NCBI GenBank assembly: GCA_021151585.1
Contig: JAGKWX010000003.1
Coordinates: 13,464-77,463 of the forward strand
Direction of reading: 5' to 3'
Length of the DNA: 64,000 nucleotides
Origin: Alphaproteobacteria bacterium
Lineage (GTDB): Bacteria; Pseudomonadota; Gammaproteobacteria; JAGOUN01
The translations under genes were made by a program, and so were the position numbers. The notes under the pieces are model-generated. The model did not search any database, was not told the origin of the DNA, and saw only the letters and a program-made list of their open reading frames with translations. Shown here piece by piece: positions 33,942 through 43,298 of the stretch (its first letter is position 1; each line of letters opens with the position of its first letter).

Positions 33942-35438
33942 ATGAATCAACTCGCTATTGTTTATACGCGCGCAAGCGTCGGTATTGATGCGCCGCTTGT
34001 TACTGTCGAGGTGCATATTACCTTTGGTATGCCGAATTTTTTTATGGTTGGGCTGCCTGAGGCCGCTGTTAAAGAAAGTCGTGATCGCATACGCAGCGCA
34101 TTAATTAGTAATAATTTTGAATTACCTACTAGACGAATTACAGTTAATTTAGCGCCTGCCGACTTACCCAAGGAGGGCGGTCGTTTTGATTTGCCAATTG
34201 CTTTGGGAATATTGTTAGCATCACAGCAAATTAAGATAGATAACATCGGTGACTATGAATTTGTTGGCGAACTAGGATTGACTGGTGAATTAAGAAAAAT
34301 CCGTGGTGCGCTTCCTATCGCGATACAAACTAAAGAGGCGCAAAGAATATTGATTTTGCCTCAGCATAATGACTCTGAAGTTTCATTGGTTGATAACGTT
34401 CATTATGTCGCCAATAATCTTTCAGAAGTCTGCGAAGGATTGCAAAATCCTCAATTGTTTAAACGCGCGAGTGCTCAGGTCATAAACGCAGAAACTCATT
34501 TTTCTATGGATTGGTCAGATATCAAAGGTCAGGCGCATGCAAAGCGAGCTTTGCTTATTGCCGCCGCCGGTGGGCACCATGTCTTATTGAAAGGCCCGCC
34601 TGGCACAGGAAAAACTATGCTTGCTGAACGATTAGCGACAATCTTGCCAGCGCCTACTGAAAAAGAACGACTAGAAATTGGCTGTTTGCGATCTTTATAT
34701 TGTCAGAATGATTCATCGGAAGGGTGGTGGCATCGTCCATTTCGTAGCCCTCATCATAATGCCTCAACACCAGCACTTGTTGGTGGTGGTAATCCACCTA
34801 AACCGGGCGAAATTTCTTTGGCACACAATGGTGTGTTATTTTTAGATGAATTGCCGGAATTTCAGCGATCAGTGTTGGAAGCATTGCGCCAGCCTATAGA
34901 GTCTGGGCGTGTCACTATTTCTCGAGCTAAACAACAATTAACTTTTCCTGCAAAATTTCAATTAGTAGCGGCGATGAATCCTTGTCCTTGCGGTTATTAT
35001 GGCGATAAAGATTATTCTTGTCGTTGTTCGCCACAACAAATCACACGATATCAGCATAAATTGTCTGGACCTTTGTTGGATCGCATAGATTTACATGTCG
35101 ATGTGCCCCGTGTTGCTTATCATGAATTACAAAAAACGGAGGAAAAAATTATAAGATCGGAGGAGATTCGCGCTCAAGTTATGCGAGCACATGCGATACA
35201 ATATCATAGGCAGGCGTATCTGAATGCTCGTTTATCTTCAAAAGATATTGATCGGCATGCGCAGCTATCTGCTTCGGTCGAATTATTTTTTTTAACTGCA
35301 TGTGAGCGATTAAAATTATCTATGCGCTCAGCGAAAAAAATTCTTAAAATTGCTCGCACTATTGCCGATTTAGAAGAACAAAATATGCTAGAAAAACATC
35401 ATGTTATGGAGGCGTTGAGCTTTAGGCCGGATGTATAA
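33942..35438 (+). CDS. comM: YifB/ComM family Mg-chelatase-like AAA+ ATPase
   Basis: 498 residues from the ATG at 33942, where the family begins (MNQLAIVYTRASVGIDAPLV); the frame is open further upstream without good starts. It has an N-terminal Lon-protease-like fold, Walker A GPPGTGKTML (about residue 220), FLDELPEFQRSVLEALRQP with Walker B, and the Cys-rich MNPCPCGYYGD. ComM is a hexameric helicase that widens branch migration when transformed DNA is integrated. It is not linked to other competence genes here. Confidence 0.94.
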   Translation: MNQLAIVYTRASVGIDAPLVTVEVHITFGMPNFFMVGLPEAAVKESRDRIRSALISNNFELPTRRITVNLAPADLPKEGGRFDLPIALGILLASQQIKIDNIGDYEFVGELGLTGELRKIRGALPIAIQTKEAQRILILPQHNDSEVSLVDNVHYVANNLSEVCEGLQNPQLFKRASAQVINAETHFSMDWSDIKGQAHAKRALLIAAAGGHHVLLKGPPGTGKTMLAERLATILPAPTEKERLEIGCLRSLYCQNDSSEGWWHRPFRSPHHNASTPALVGGGNPPKPGEISLAHNGVLFLDELPEFQRSVLEALRQPIESGRVTISRAKQQLTFPAKFQLVAAMNPCPCGYYGDKDYSCRCSPQQITRYQHKLSGPLLDRIDLHVDVPRVAYHELQKTEEKIIRSEEIRAQVMRAHAIQYHRQAYLNARLSSKDIDRHAQLSASVELFFLTACERLKLSMRSAKKILKIARTIADLEEQNMLEKHHVMEALSFRPDV

Positions 35439-35470
35439 TACATGCTTTAATTCATAACATGGCGTTAGGT

Positions 35471-35920
35471 TCAATTTTTAGGTGCTAGCTTTGTAAGTTC
35501 AATGTGTTGCACTTTAGATATTCCGGCATTAATAATTGCAATGTAATGATGAGTCCAAAAATCAATTGCGCCACCGCCGTCATTGTTTTGATTGGCATAA
35601 TCTATTTGGCTCTCTATTGATTGGTGCTTTATCTTGGCTTCTGGAAATAGACCGCTATTAACGATACAAAGCGTAATCTCTGGCAACAAATTACTGCTAT
35701 ATTTTATTGTTTTGCAAGTATCGTAAATTTTCGAGATAAAACTTTCTTGATCTACTGCGCTATCGCATATTGAGCGCAATGTGCGTGCTTGCATAAAATT
35801 GCTATATGGCGCTGTAATATATTTCATAAAAGCAAAAGGTGATTTTTTGAACTTTTCTGATTTTCTAATGTAGTCATTGGTAATTGTTGATATTTCATTT
35901 TTAAGTTCTTGCAAGTTCAT
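35471..35920 (-). CDS. 149-aa protein of unknown function
   Basis: No family recognised. The sequence is soluble and helical at the N terminus (MNLQELKNEISTITNDYIRK), with a conserved-looking GGGAIDFWTHHYIAIINAG near the C terminus. A good ribosome site (AGAGGTG) lies five bases before the ATG. It is isolated between comM (convergent) and a LysR gene (divergent). Confidence 0.65.
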   Translation of the reverse strand: MNLQELKNEISTITNDYIRKSEKFKKSPFAFMKYITAPYSNFMQARTLRSICDSAVDQESFISKIYDTCKTIKYSSNLLPEITLCIVNSGLFPEAKIKHQSIESQIDYANQNNDGGGAIDFWTHHYIAIINAGISKVQHIELTKLAPKN

Positions 35921-35940
35921 AGCGCACCTCTTGTTCGGAT

Positions 35941-35991
35941 CTAGATGTGGCGGTTTGTGCTCATTATCCGGGCTTAATATGCCGCATCTAG
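35941..35991. repeat. inverted repeat between divergent genes
   Basis: CTAGATGTGGC (35941-35951) and GCCGCATCTAG (35981-35991) are complementary except at one position, which is a G-U pair in a plus-strand RNA. A 29-base spacer separates the arms. It lies 20 bases before the 35920 start and 88 bases before the LysR start. Confidence 0.6.
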
Positions 35992-36078
35992 GATGGTTGT
36001 TTTTTATATTTACATTATAGACAAGAAGATATATATTTAAATTTTATAATATAAATAAATATTATTTGAAAAACTTAT

Positions 36079-36951
36079 ATGAAAATCACATTACGACAAT
36101 TACAGCTTTTTGTGGCGGTAGTTGAGACAGAAAGTTTGACTCAGGCCGCTGCGCGAGTTTCGGTTTCGCAGCCGGCAGCAAGCCTGGCTCTCGTCACATT
36201 GGAGAAGCAAATTGGGCGTCAGCTTTTTGACAGGGTTGGTAAACGGCTCGCACTTAATGAAAATGGTGCTCAGTTCTATCCCAAAGCCAGCGCGGCTATA
36301 GAAGAGGCTGAAAAAGCAGAGAGAGTGTTTAGTGATAAGAAACACGCTCCTCGAGGTGTTATTCGTGTAGGCATGAGCATGACGATTGGTGATTATATTG
36401 CGCCAACTTATTTAGCAAAATTTATGAGTCAATATCCTGATGTACACATTGTGCAAACAGTTGCTAATAGTGAGGCTATTGTACATGCGCTTGAAAAATT
36501 TCAACTAGATATTGGTTTTATCGAGGCAGAATGCGCTTCGGAGTCATTAGAGCAAACTTTGTGGGGCTCAGATGATATGGTGATTTTTTCTGCGCCTTCC
36601 CATGCATTGGCGCAGAAAACAACGCTTACCACAGCGGATGTAGAAGCCGCCTGCTGGGTGATGCGCGAGCGTGGTTCTGGAACAAGAGCGCTACTGGAGA
36701 AGCATCTTCGGCCAGCGCATGTTTATGCGGAAGTGGGTAGTACCACAGCGTTAAAAAATATTGTGTGCTATGGTCAGGTCATTGGTTGTATTTCTCAAGC
36801 TGCTTTACAGCAGGAGCTAGAAAATAAGCAGCTTGTAAAATTGCAGGTGCATGGGCTGACACTTAAAAGAAATCTTTACCGTGTGATACATCGTGAAAAG
36901 CACCTTAGCGATGTGTTGCGTTTGTTTATAAAGATATTAGAAACACAATAA
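36079..36951 (+). CDS. LysR-family transcriptional regulator
   Basis: 290 residues. The N-terminal winged helix-turn-helix is TLRQLQLFVAVVETESLTQA with SQPAASLALVTLEKQIG, followed by a periplasmic-binding-type effector domain. RERGSGTRALLEKHL in the effector domain is typical of the CysL/YeiE/CbbR branch. The effector is unknown. LysR proteins usually control a divergent neighbour, which here would be the 149-aa gene across the inverted repeat at 35941-35991. Confidence 0.92.
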   Translation: MKITLRQLQLFVAVVETESLTQAAARVSVSQPAASLALVTLEKQIGRQLFDRVGKRLALNENGAQFYPKASAAIEEAEKAERVFSDKKHAPRGVIRVGMSMTIGDYIAPTYLAKFMSQYPDVHIVQTVANSEAIVHALEKFQLDIGFIEAECASESLEQTLWGSDDMVIFSAPSHALAQKTTLTTADVEAACWVMRERGSGTRALLEKHLRPAHVYAEVGSTTALKNIVCYGQVIGCISQAALQQELENKQLVKLQVHGLTLKRNLYRVIHREKHLSDVLRLFIKILETQ

Positions 36952-37018
36952 ATTACATGAAAATCATCAGTCAAACGGGTAAAATGGCTTTATTATTTTT
37001 GTTACAAATGGTTTGATT

Positions 37019-37531
37019 ATGGCAATTTTGCCGATTTTAACGTATCCCGATCCGCGTTTGCGTAAAAAAGCACAGCCAGTTACCTTGTTTGACCAAGGGC
37101 TTGCTCGGTTAATTGATGATTTATTTGAAACGATGTATGACGACAATGGTGTTGGTTTGGCGGCTACGCAAGTGAATATTCAGTTGCAGGTGTTGACCGC
37201 TGATCCGATGGACAACGACGAGCGTCAACCCTTTTACTTAATTAACCCAGAAATTATCGCGCGATCAGGGGTTATAGACTCACCAGAGGGTTGTTTATCC
37301 GTCCCTGGGGCTTATGACAAAGTAAAGCGCGCGCAGCGTATTACGGTGCGTGCACTTGATAAAGACGGTCAGGTGTTTGAGCGAGAATTCGCAGATTTTC
37401 ATGCAGCGATTATCCAGCATGAAATAGATCATTTGCATGGTATATTGTTTATCGATCATCTTTCATCGATTAAGCGTGATCGTGTAAGAAAGCATTTATT
37501 GGCAGCGAATAAGGAAAAAAAGTTCTCATGA
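37019..37531 (+). CDS. def: peptide deformylase
   Basis: 170 residues from the ATG at 37019 (MAILPILTYPDPRLR). It removes the formyl group from nascent proteins. The three metal-enzyme motifs are present: GVGLAATQ, EGCLSVP (Cys ligand) and HEIDHLHG (two His ligands and Glu). Its stop overlaps the fmt start (ATGA), giving the standard def-fmt-rsmB order. Confidence 0.97.
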   Translation: MAILPILTYPDPRLRKKAQPVTLFDQGLARLIDDLFETMYDDNGVGLAATQVNIQLQVLTADPMDNDERQPFYLINPEIIARSGVIDSPEGCLSVPGAYDKVKRAQRITVRALDKDGQVFEREFADFHAAIIQHEIDHLHGILFIDHLSSIKRDRVRKHLLAANKEKKFS

Positions 37532-38445
37532 AAATTATTTTTGCAGGTACGCCAGATGTTGCGACTGTACCTTTGCAGGCCTTGTTGCGTTCCAATCATG
37601 AGGTTGTTGCAGTTTATACCCAACCAGATCGGCCTGCCGGTCGTGGGAAAAAAATGGTTGCGAGCCCAGTGAAAACATTGGCACTAGCTTATGATATTCC
37701 TGTTGAGCAGCCTGAAAATTTTAAATCTGAAGACGCGCGTGCGACATTACACTCTTATCAGGCTGATATTATGGTGGTGATGGCTTATGGGTTGTTATTG
37801 CCAACATCTATTTTAGAAGCGCCTAAATATGGTTGTATTAATATCCATGTATCTTTATTACCGCGTTGGCGAGGCGCCGCTCCTGTGCAACACGCCATTT
37901 TGTCAGGAGATCAAGAAACGGGTGTGACTATTATGCAAATGGATAAGGGTTTAGATACTGGCGCGATTCTCAAACAACAAACGTGTGCTATCGATAAGCA
38001 TGATACCAGTGAAAGCATTTATGAAAAATTAAATACGATTGCCCCAGAACTGTTATTAACGACATTGATTGATATACAAAGCGCAACGCTAAAATCTATG
38101 GTGCAAGATAATACACTCGCCACTTATGCGCATAAGATTGAAAAACAAGAAGCTAAAATTTCTTGGCAGGAAACAAGTAGCATGATTGATAGAAAAGTTC
38201 GTGCTTATTATCCATCGCCTATCGCTTTTTTCGAATGGCGTGGAGAATTTGTACGTATTTGGCAAGGGCATGTTGTTTCGCACTTTGGCTCTCAACCTCC
38301 TGGTGAAGTGCTTGAGGTGAACAAACAGGGCGTAACGATAAAAACGCAAGATGGCGCTTATTGTATTACGCGCTTGCAATTTCCTGGGAAAAACCCGCTG
38401 AGTGGGCATGAGATGTTCAACGCCTGGAGGCAAAAATCTCATTAA
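37528..38445 (+). CDS. fmt: methionyl-tRNA formyltransferase
   Basis: 305 residues. It formylates initiator Met-tRNA using 10-formyltetrahydrofolate. VYTQPDRPAGRGKK, the catalytic region INIHVSLLPRWRGAAPVQ and MDKGLDTGAIL are diagnostic, and the C-terminal oligonucleotide-binding domain follows from about residue 205. It is coupled to def by a four-base overlap and followed by rsmB after 119 bases. Confidence 0.97.
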   Translation: MKIIFAGTPDVATVPLQALLRSNHEVVAVYTQPDRPAGRGKKMVASPVKTLALAYDIPVEQPENFKSEDARATLHSYQADIMVVMAYGLLLPTSILEAPKYGCINIHVSLLPRWRGAAPVQHAILSGDQETGVTIMQMDKGLDTGAILKQQTCAIDKHDTSESIYEKLNTIAPELLLTTLIDIQSATLKSMVQDNTLATYAHKIEKQEAKISWQETSSMIDRKVRAYYPSPIAFFEWRGEFVRIWQGHVVSHFGSQPPGEVLEVNKQGVTIKTQDGAYCITRLQFPGKNPLSGHEMFNAWRQKSH

Positions 38446-38564
38446 TTTAACAAATGTCGATTTGGTGAGATTTACATGTTACAAAAATAGCTTTTCTCAA
38501 CTTAGTGAGATAAAATCTTCATTATATTCGTGCTCTCTTAAGCCCTTCTTTTTTTGTATAAATA

Positions 38565-39776
38565 ATGAACCAACACGCAATAATCGCTAAAATTTTCACT
38601 GATGTTTTGCTTCATGGTAAAACGTTGGATGATGCATTGATAAAACACAAAGCGACGGATCATCCTTTTGTGAAAGCACATTGTTATGGTCTTTGTCGTT
38701 GGTATTTCAAGTTGGATCATATAGCGAAAAAACTTTTGACTAAGCCGATGAAAGAAAAAGACACAGATATTTATGTGTTGATTTTGTTAGGTTTGCATCA
38801 AATATTTCATAGTGACATAAAAGAGCACGCGTTAGTTTCTGAGACCGTTGAAGCAGCGTTGGTTTTGAAAAAACTATGGGCGAAAGCTGTAGTGAATGCT
38901 TGTTTGCGCCGTGCTTTACGTGAAAAATCTGAATTACAATCTATTGAGCATTATGCGCATCCACAATGGATGATTGATCATGTCAAGAAATCCTGGCCCA
39001 GTGATTGGCAAAATATTTTGCAAGCAAATAATCATCAAGCGCCGATGGCGTTGCGCGTTAACAAGCATGGTGAGCAAGCTTGTGTTTACTTAGAAGCGCC
39101 GTTACCCGTGAATGATATTGCTGGTTTTATAGAAGGAACGGTTTCCGTGCAGGACGAGGCATCGCAATACGTTGCGCCATTATTACAACTCAAGCCTGGT
39201 GATAAAGTATTAGATGCCTGCGCTGCGCCTGGCGGTAAAACAGGGCATATGCTAGAAATAGAGCCAAATATTGAATTGACAGCCACGGATATTAGCGAGT
39301 CACGTTTAGAAAAAGTAAAAGAAAACTTACAGCGATTGCGTCTCGATAAAAATGTAACCTTTAAAGTGGTTGATGCGGTCAAGTCACATTGGCCGCCTGA
39401 GAGTTTTGATAAGATTTTAATAGATGCGCCATGTTCTGGTACAGGAGTTATTCGTCGGCATCCAGATATTAAATTATTGCGTCGTCAAAGTGATATAAAA
39501 AATTTTGCAAAACAACAATTGGAAATATTGAATACGCTTTGGTTGTCTTTAAAAAAAGACGGAAAATTAGTATATACAACTTGTTCGATCATGCCAGAAG
39601 AAAACGAACATGTCATTCACGATTTTTTAAATACGCATGCTGACGCGAAAGTTGAGAAAATTCATGTGCCTATCGGTTTAGCACAACAATATGGCTGGCA
39701 GTGTTTTCCTCGAATTCATCGCCATGATGGTTTTTATTATTGCTTACTTACAAAGAGTGGCAGCGAGCTTGCATAA
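38565..39776 (+). CDS. rsmB: 16S rRNA (cytosine-967-C5)-methyltransferase
   Basis: 403 residues. An N-terminal NusB-like RNA-binding domain (about 1-130) precedes a SAM domain with ACAAPGGKTGHMLE, the first catalytic Cys motif DAPCSGTGVIRRHPD and the second YTTCSIMPEENE. No clear ribosome site precedes the ATG. The 3' end overlaps the convergent exported-protein gene by 29 bases. Confidence 0.95.
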   Translation: MNQHAIIAKIFTDVLLHGKTLDDALIKHKATDHPFVKAHCYGLCRWYFKLDHIAKKLLTKPMKEKDTDIYVLILLGLHQIFHSDIKEHALVSETVEAALVLKKLWAKAVVNACLRRALREKSELQSIEHYAHPQWMIDHVKKSWPSDWQNILQANNHQAPMALRVNKHGEQACVYLEAPLPVNDIAGFIEGTVSVQDEASQYVAPLLQLKPGDKVLDACAAPGGKTGHMLEIEPNIELTATDISESRLEKVKENLQRLRLDKNVTFKVVDAVKSHWPPESFDKILIDAPCSGTGVIRRHPDIKLLRRQSDIKNFAKQQLEILNTLWLSLKKDGKLVYTTCSIMPEENEHVIHDFLNTHADAKVEKIHVPIGLAQQYGWQCFPRIHRHDGFYYCLLTKSGSELA

Positions 39777-40512
39777 TTCTCGCGCTTAAATCGCTAGGAG
39801 AATAGACTAATTGCTTTGCCTCAGCTTGTGAAATTTTTTCCGGTGACGCCATATACATAACATCTTCAGGAGAGAACTGACAGAGCAATGGTTTTTGTTT
39901 CTCGTCAGTGCTGATACTCACTTCACAGGCGCCAGACTTTAATCCTAAAATATTATATTCCGTTTTTTGCGCCCCAGTAGTTGTGTGAAAAATTCCTTCT
40001 TTACAATCTTGGCTTAAGCTGGTGAGATATTTCGCCATTTCTGTTTGCCCGCTTTTTGCTGTGCTGTTTAATGGTGTTGTGCTAGGTGTTGTTACTACTG
40101 TTGGTGTGTATAACTGCGGCAGTGTTGTCGTTTCTCGGTACGCACAGTTAATATCATTCGGTAAAATTTTACCTGTGATAGTTATGATTAATGAATGATG
40201 ATCAATGATCGCTGTCGGCGAGCACGGCACAAAACTTTGATTGGGCGCCACCATTTTTACTGGAATAATTTGGTAATGATCGCCTTGAATTTGAAAGGTT
40301 TGCAGATTCTGACCGGCATGTAAATATATTGACACTGGTGTTTTGATGCCTGAATCAATATCATCAATAATTAACATCAAATTACCATCAGAGGAATCGG
40401 GTGGTAAATGTGCAGCAATTTGTATAGTTTGTGTGGCGTAAGCAACATTAACTAGAGAGAATAAAATAAGTAAATTATGTGCAATAAAGCGTTTTAATTT
40501 GAGCGGTCTCAT
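39748..40512 (-). CDS. exported protein of unknown function
   Basis: 254 residues with a signal peptide (RFIAHNLLILFSLVNVAYA, cleaved before TQTIQ). The mature protein begins with beta-rich sequence, has a Thr/Pro-rich linker (TPTVVTTPSTTPLNSTAKSG, about residues 135-155) and ends in a Cys-containing domain with five or six Cys that may form disulphides in the periplasm. I know no family. Its start overlaps the apaH stop by four bases, so it is the third gene of an rsmA-apaH operon. Confidence 0.75.
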   Translation of the reverse strand: MRPLKLKRFIAHNLLILFSLVNVAYATQTIQIAAHLPPDSSDGNLMLIIDDIDSGIKTPVSIYLHAGQNLQTFQIQGDHYQIIPVKMVAPNQSFVPCSPTAIIDHHSLIITITGKILPNDINCAYRETTTLPQLYTPTVVTTPSTTPLNSTAKSGQTEMAKYLTSLSQDCKEGIFHTTTGAQKTEYNILGLKSGACEVSISTDEKQKPLLCQFSPEDVMYMASPEKISQAEAKQLVYSPSDLSARIMQARCHSL

Positions 40513-41339
40513 TTAAATACTCTCTTTTGTCGACTTGGCACTTCAAAAATTTGTAAATCTTCTAATCGCATCGCGCGTAATGATCGTCCCCATACACATC
40601 CGGTATCAAGAGAAAAAACATTGTAATCACCAAATATTTTGCCTTCTAATGTCGCCCAATGTCCAAAAATAATTTTTTGATTTTTGGTTTTTCGGTCTGG
40701 ATGTGCAAACCAAGGCATTAAGCCATTGCTTTGTGTGCCTAATTCACCTTTTTCTGTTAGTGCCATAACGCCATTTATATCGCAATAACGGATACGCGTA
40801 AAAACGTTTACTAGTGTTCGTAATCTTGATAGGCTGGTTAAATCGTCGCGCCAAACGTTATCTTGATTGCTGTACATTGATTTCAGAAACTCTTGATACG
40901 AATCTGAGCGTAACATAGCCTCAATTTCATGAGCGTAAGAGCGTACTTCGTTCATATTCCATAGAGGCAAAACGCCCGCATGGACCATGATAAATTCTAG
41001 CTGCGTATCCTCAACCAATATAGGTTGGTGACGTAACCAATGGCATAATTCTTCACCGTCTTCTGCATCAAGAATGGCTTGTAATGTATCTTTGCTGGCA
41101 ATTGCATTGCCATGTACCCATGAAGCTAGTAAATGTAAATCATGATTGCCTAAAACAATTTGATTTTTATTATCAAGGGCTTTTATAAAGCGTAAGGTTT
41201 CTAAAGACTTGGGGCCGCGATTGATTAAATCACCCGCAATCCATAATCGATCTTTTGTTGGCGTAAAATCAATTTTTTCTAACAAATCTTGAAATTCGTC
41301 AAAACAACCTTGTATATCGCCTATTGCGTAGGTAGCCAT
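40509..41339 (-). CDS. apaH: symmetrical bis(5'-nucleosyl)-tetraphosphatase
   Basis: 276 residues of the metallophosphatase family, splitting Ap4A to two ADP. Metal-site motifs: GDIQGCFDE, GDLINRGPKS, GNHDLHLLA and later IFGHWATLEG. The E. coli order is pdxA-rsmA-apaG-apaH; here apaG is missing and apaH follows rsmA after seven bases. Confidence 0.96.
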   Translation of the reverse strand: MATYAIGDIQGCFDEFQDLLEKIDFTPTKDRLWIAGDLINRGPKSLETLRFIKALDNKNQIVLGNHDLHLLASWVHGNAIASKDTLQAILDAEDGEELCHWLRHQPILVEDTQLEFIMVHAGVLPLWNMNEVRSYAHEIEAMLRSDSYQEFLKSMYSNQDNVWRDDLTSLSRLRTLVNVFTRIRYCDINGVMALTEKGELGTQSNGLMPWFAHPDRKTKNQKIIFGHWATLEGKIFGDYNVFSLDTGCVWGRSLRAMRLEDLQIFEVPSRQKRVFK

Positions 41340-41346
41340 GTTTTTC

Positions 41347-42102
41347 CTAAATCTTTGTAACTAATAAAACAAAATCATCGACGCTTAAGTTTTCTGCGCG
41401 CTTTTGTGGATCAATACCCACTTCTTGCCATTGTTGATCGGTAATTATATTTTTTAAATTATTACGTAATGTTTTTCGGCGTTGCGCAAAAGCTGATTTT
41501 ACTAATTCTTCTAAGCGCTCTTCTTGTTGCAAGTTTAGCGGTCGAGTTTTTTTTGGAATCAAGCGCAACAAAGCTGAATCCACTTTCGGTGCAGGATCAA
41601 ACACACCCGGGGGAATTAAAAATAATCGTTGCACATCGCAAAAGTATTGTAACATAACACTTAGTCTTCCATACGTTTTGCTATTCGGTGCTGCGACAAT
41701 TCGGTCTACCACCTCGCGTTGTAACATAACGTGCATATCTTGAATATAACTAGTATAGCGCATTAAATGAAATAATAAGGGTGTCGAAATGTTATAAGGT
41801 AAATTACCGACTAAGCGAAAGCTAGGGGCGATTTTTGCAAAATCAAAACTTAAAGCATCGGCATGATGTAAAGTAAAGCGTTCGTTATCAATCATCTGTG
41901 GTAATATTTCTATCAAATCATGATCAATTTCTATCGCATCCAGGCGGCAGCCTGATTCTAATAGTGGGCGGGTAATCGCCGCGTGCCCCGGTCCGATTTC
42001 TGCGATAATATCTGTTGATTTTGGCCTAATATTGGACACAATTTTGCTGATCATGGCTTTATCATGCAGAAAATTTTGACCGAAACGCTTTTTTGCTAAC
42101 AT
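41347..42102 (-). CDS. rsmA: 16S rRNA dimethyladenosine transferase
   Basis: 251 residues from the ATG at 42102 (MLAKKRFGQNFLHD). It dimethylates A1518 and A1519 of 16S rRNA. AEIGPGHAAITRPLLE binds SAM, LVGNLPYNISTPLLFHL is the catalytic NLPY motif, and FAQRRKTLRNNL is the C-terminal RNA-binding signature. It is the first gene of the rsmA-apaH operon and divergent from hemE. Confidence 0.96.
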   Translation of the reverse strand: MLAKKRFGQNFLHDKAMISKIVSNIRPKSTDIIAEIGPGHAAITRPLLESGCRLDAIEIDHDLIEILPQMIDNERFTLHHADALSFDFAKIAPSFRLVGNLPYNISTPLLFHLMRYTSYIQDMHVMLQREVVDRIVAAPNSKTYGRLSVMLQYFCDVQRLFLIPPGVFDPAPKVDSALLRLIPKKTRPLNLQQEERLEELVKSAFAQRRKTLRNNLKNIITDQQWQEVGIDPQKRAENLSVDDFVLLVTKI

Positions 42103-42207
42103 AGAAAAACTCAAGTCTGTACTACTAGACTAGTGTAGATTACAATGGTTATATATTAATTCATTGGCACAGATTTTGTAAGAATCTGATAGTAAGATAT
42201 ACTTAAA

Positions 42208-43242
42208 ATGATAAAAAACGACAACTTTCTTCGCGCTCTTGCGCGACAACCTGTGACGCGACAACCGATGTGGATTATGCGCCAAGCAGGTCGTTACTTG
42301 CCAGAATATCGCGAAACGCGCGCGAAAGCTGGGAGTTTTTTAACTTTATGTAAAACGCCAGAGCTGGCATGCGAAGTAACATTGCAGCCGCTCGCACGTT
42401 ATGATTTAGATGCGTCTATTTTATTTTCGGATATATTAACTATTCCGGATGCTATGGGTATGGGGTTGCATTTTGTGGAAAATGAAGGCCCGCGTTTTTC
42501 TCATGCGCTACAAACCGAACAAGATATTCGCGAATTGCCGATCCCAGATCCGAAAATTGAATTACGCTACGTCACCGACGCGGTAGAATTGATCCAGCGT
42601 GAATTAGATAAACGTATTCCTTTAATTGGTTTTGCGGGTAGTCCGTGGACTTTGGCGTGTTATATGTTGGAAGGTGGTAGTAGTGGTAAACAGTTTGAGC
42701 GCATTCGTAAAATGGCGTATCACGACCCTAAAATTGTGCATGTACTATTAGAAAAATTAACGCAAGCGACAATTTTATATTTAAATGCACAAATAGAAAG
42801 TGGCGTGAATGCCGTGATGGTATTTGATACCTGGGGTGGTTTATTAAGCCCAGCGCAGTATGAAGAATTCTCTTTGAATTACATGAAACACATTGTCGCG
42901 TCATTGCATAGCGCTCCTTCGATAATTTTTACTAAAAACGCTGGTTTCTCATTGGAGAAAATTGCGCACAGCGGTTGCAATGCAGTGGGTGTCGATTGGA
43001 CTATGTCTTTGCATGATGCAAAGAAATTAACCCAGAATCGTGTTGCTATTCAAGGAAACTTGGACCCATTGGCTTTGTTTGCGCCAGAAGATGTTTTAGA
43101 ACGAGAAGTAAAAAATATATTAGAAACTATGCGCGATTATCCAGGGTTTGTATTTAATCTTGGTCACGGAATTTTGCCTACAACATCGCCAGAGAAAGTG
43201 AAATTTTTAGTTGATACGGTGCATGCTCATAAAATCTGCTAA
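42208..43242 (+). CDS. hemE: uroporphyrinogen decarboxylase
   Basis: 344 residues. It decarboxylates uroporphyrinogen III to coproporphyrinogen III in haem synthesis. PMWIMRQAGRYLPEYRE is the hallmark N-terminal motif, with DILTIPDAMG, GFAGSPWTLACYMLEGG and FNLGHGILPTT. No good ribosome site is seen before the ATG. It is flanked by divergent rsmA and convergent folA. Confidence 0.97.
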   Translation: MIKNDNFLRALARQPVTRQPMWIMRQAGRYLPEYRETRAKAGSFLTLCKTPELACEVTLQPLARYDLDASILFSDILTIPDAMGMGLHFVENEGPRFSHALQTEQDIRELPIPDPKIELRYVTDAVELIQRELDKRIPLIGFAGSPWTLACYMLEGGSSGKQFERIRKMAYHDPKIVHVLLEKLTQATILYLNAQIESGVNAVMVFDTWGGLLSPAQYEEFSLNYMKHIVASLHSAPSIIFTKNAGFSLEKIAHSGCNAVGVDWTMSLHDAKKLTQNRVAIQGNLDPLALFAPEDVLEREVKNILETMRDYPGFVFNLGHGILPTTSPEKVKFLVDTVHAHKIC

Positions 43243-43298
43243 CTATAATGTTAAATTCAGCGCCTTGAGCTTGTATGCTATGAGTTTAGTAGAAAAAT

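Noticed and set aside
35973..35981. CTTAATATG, a single PmrA-like half-site
   Set aside because: No second half at an 11-base offset on either side; it lies inside the inverted repeat region.
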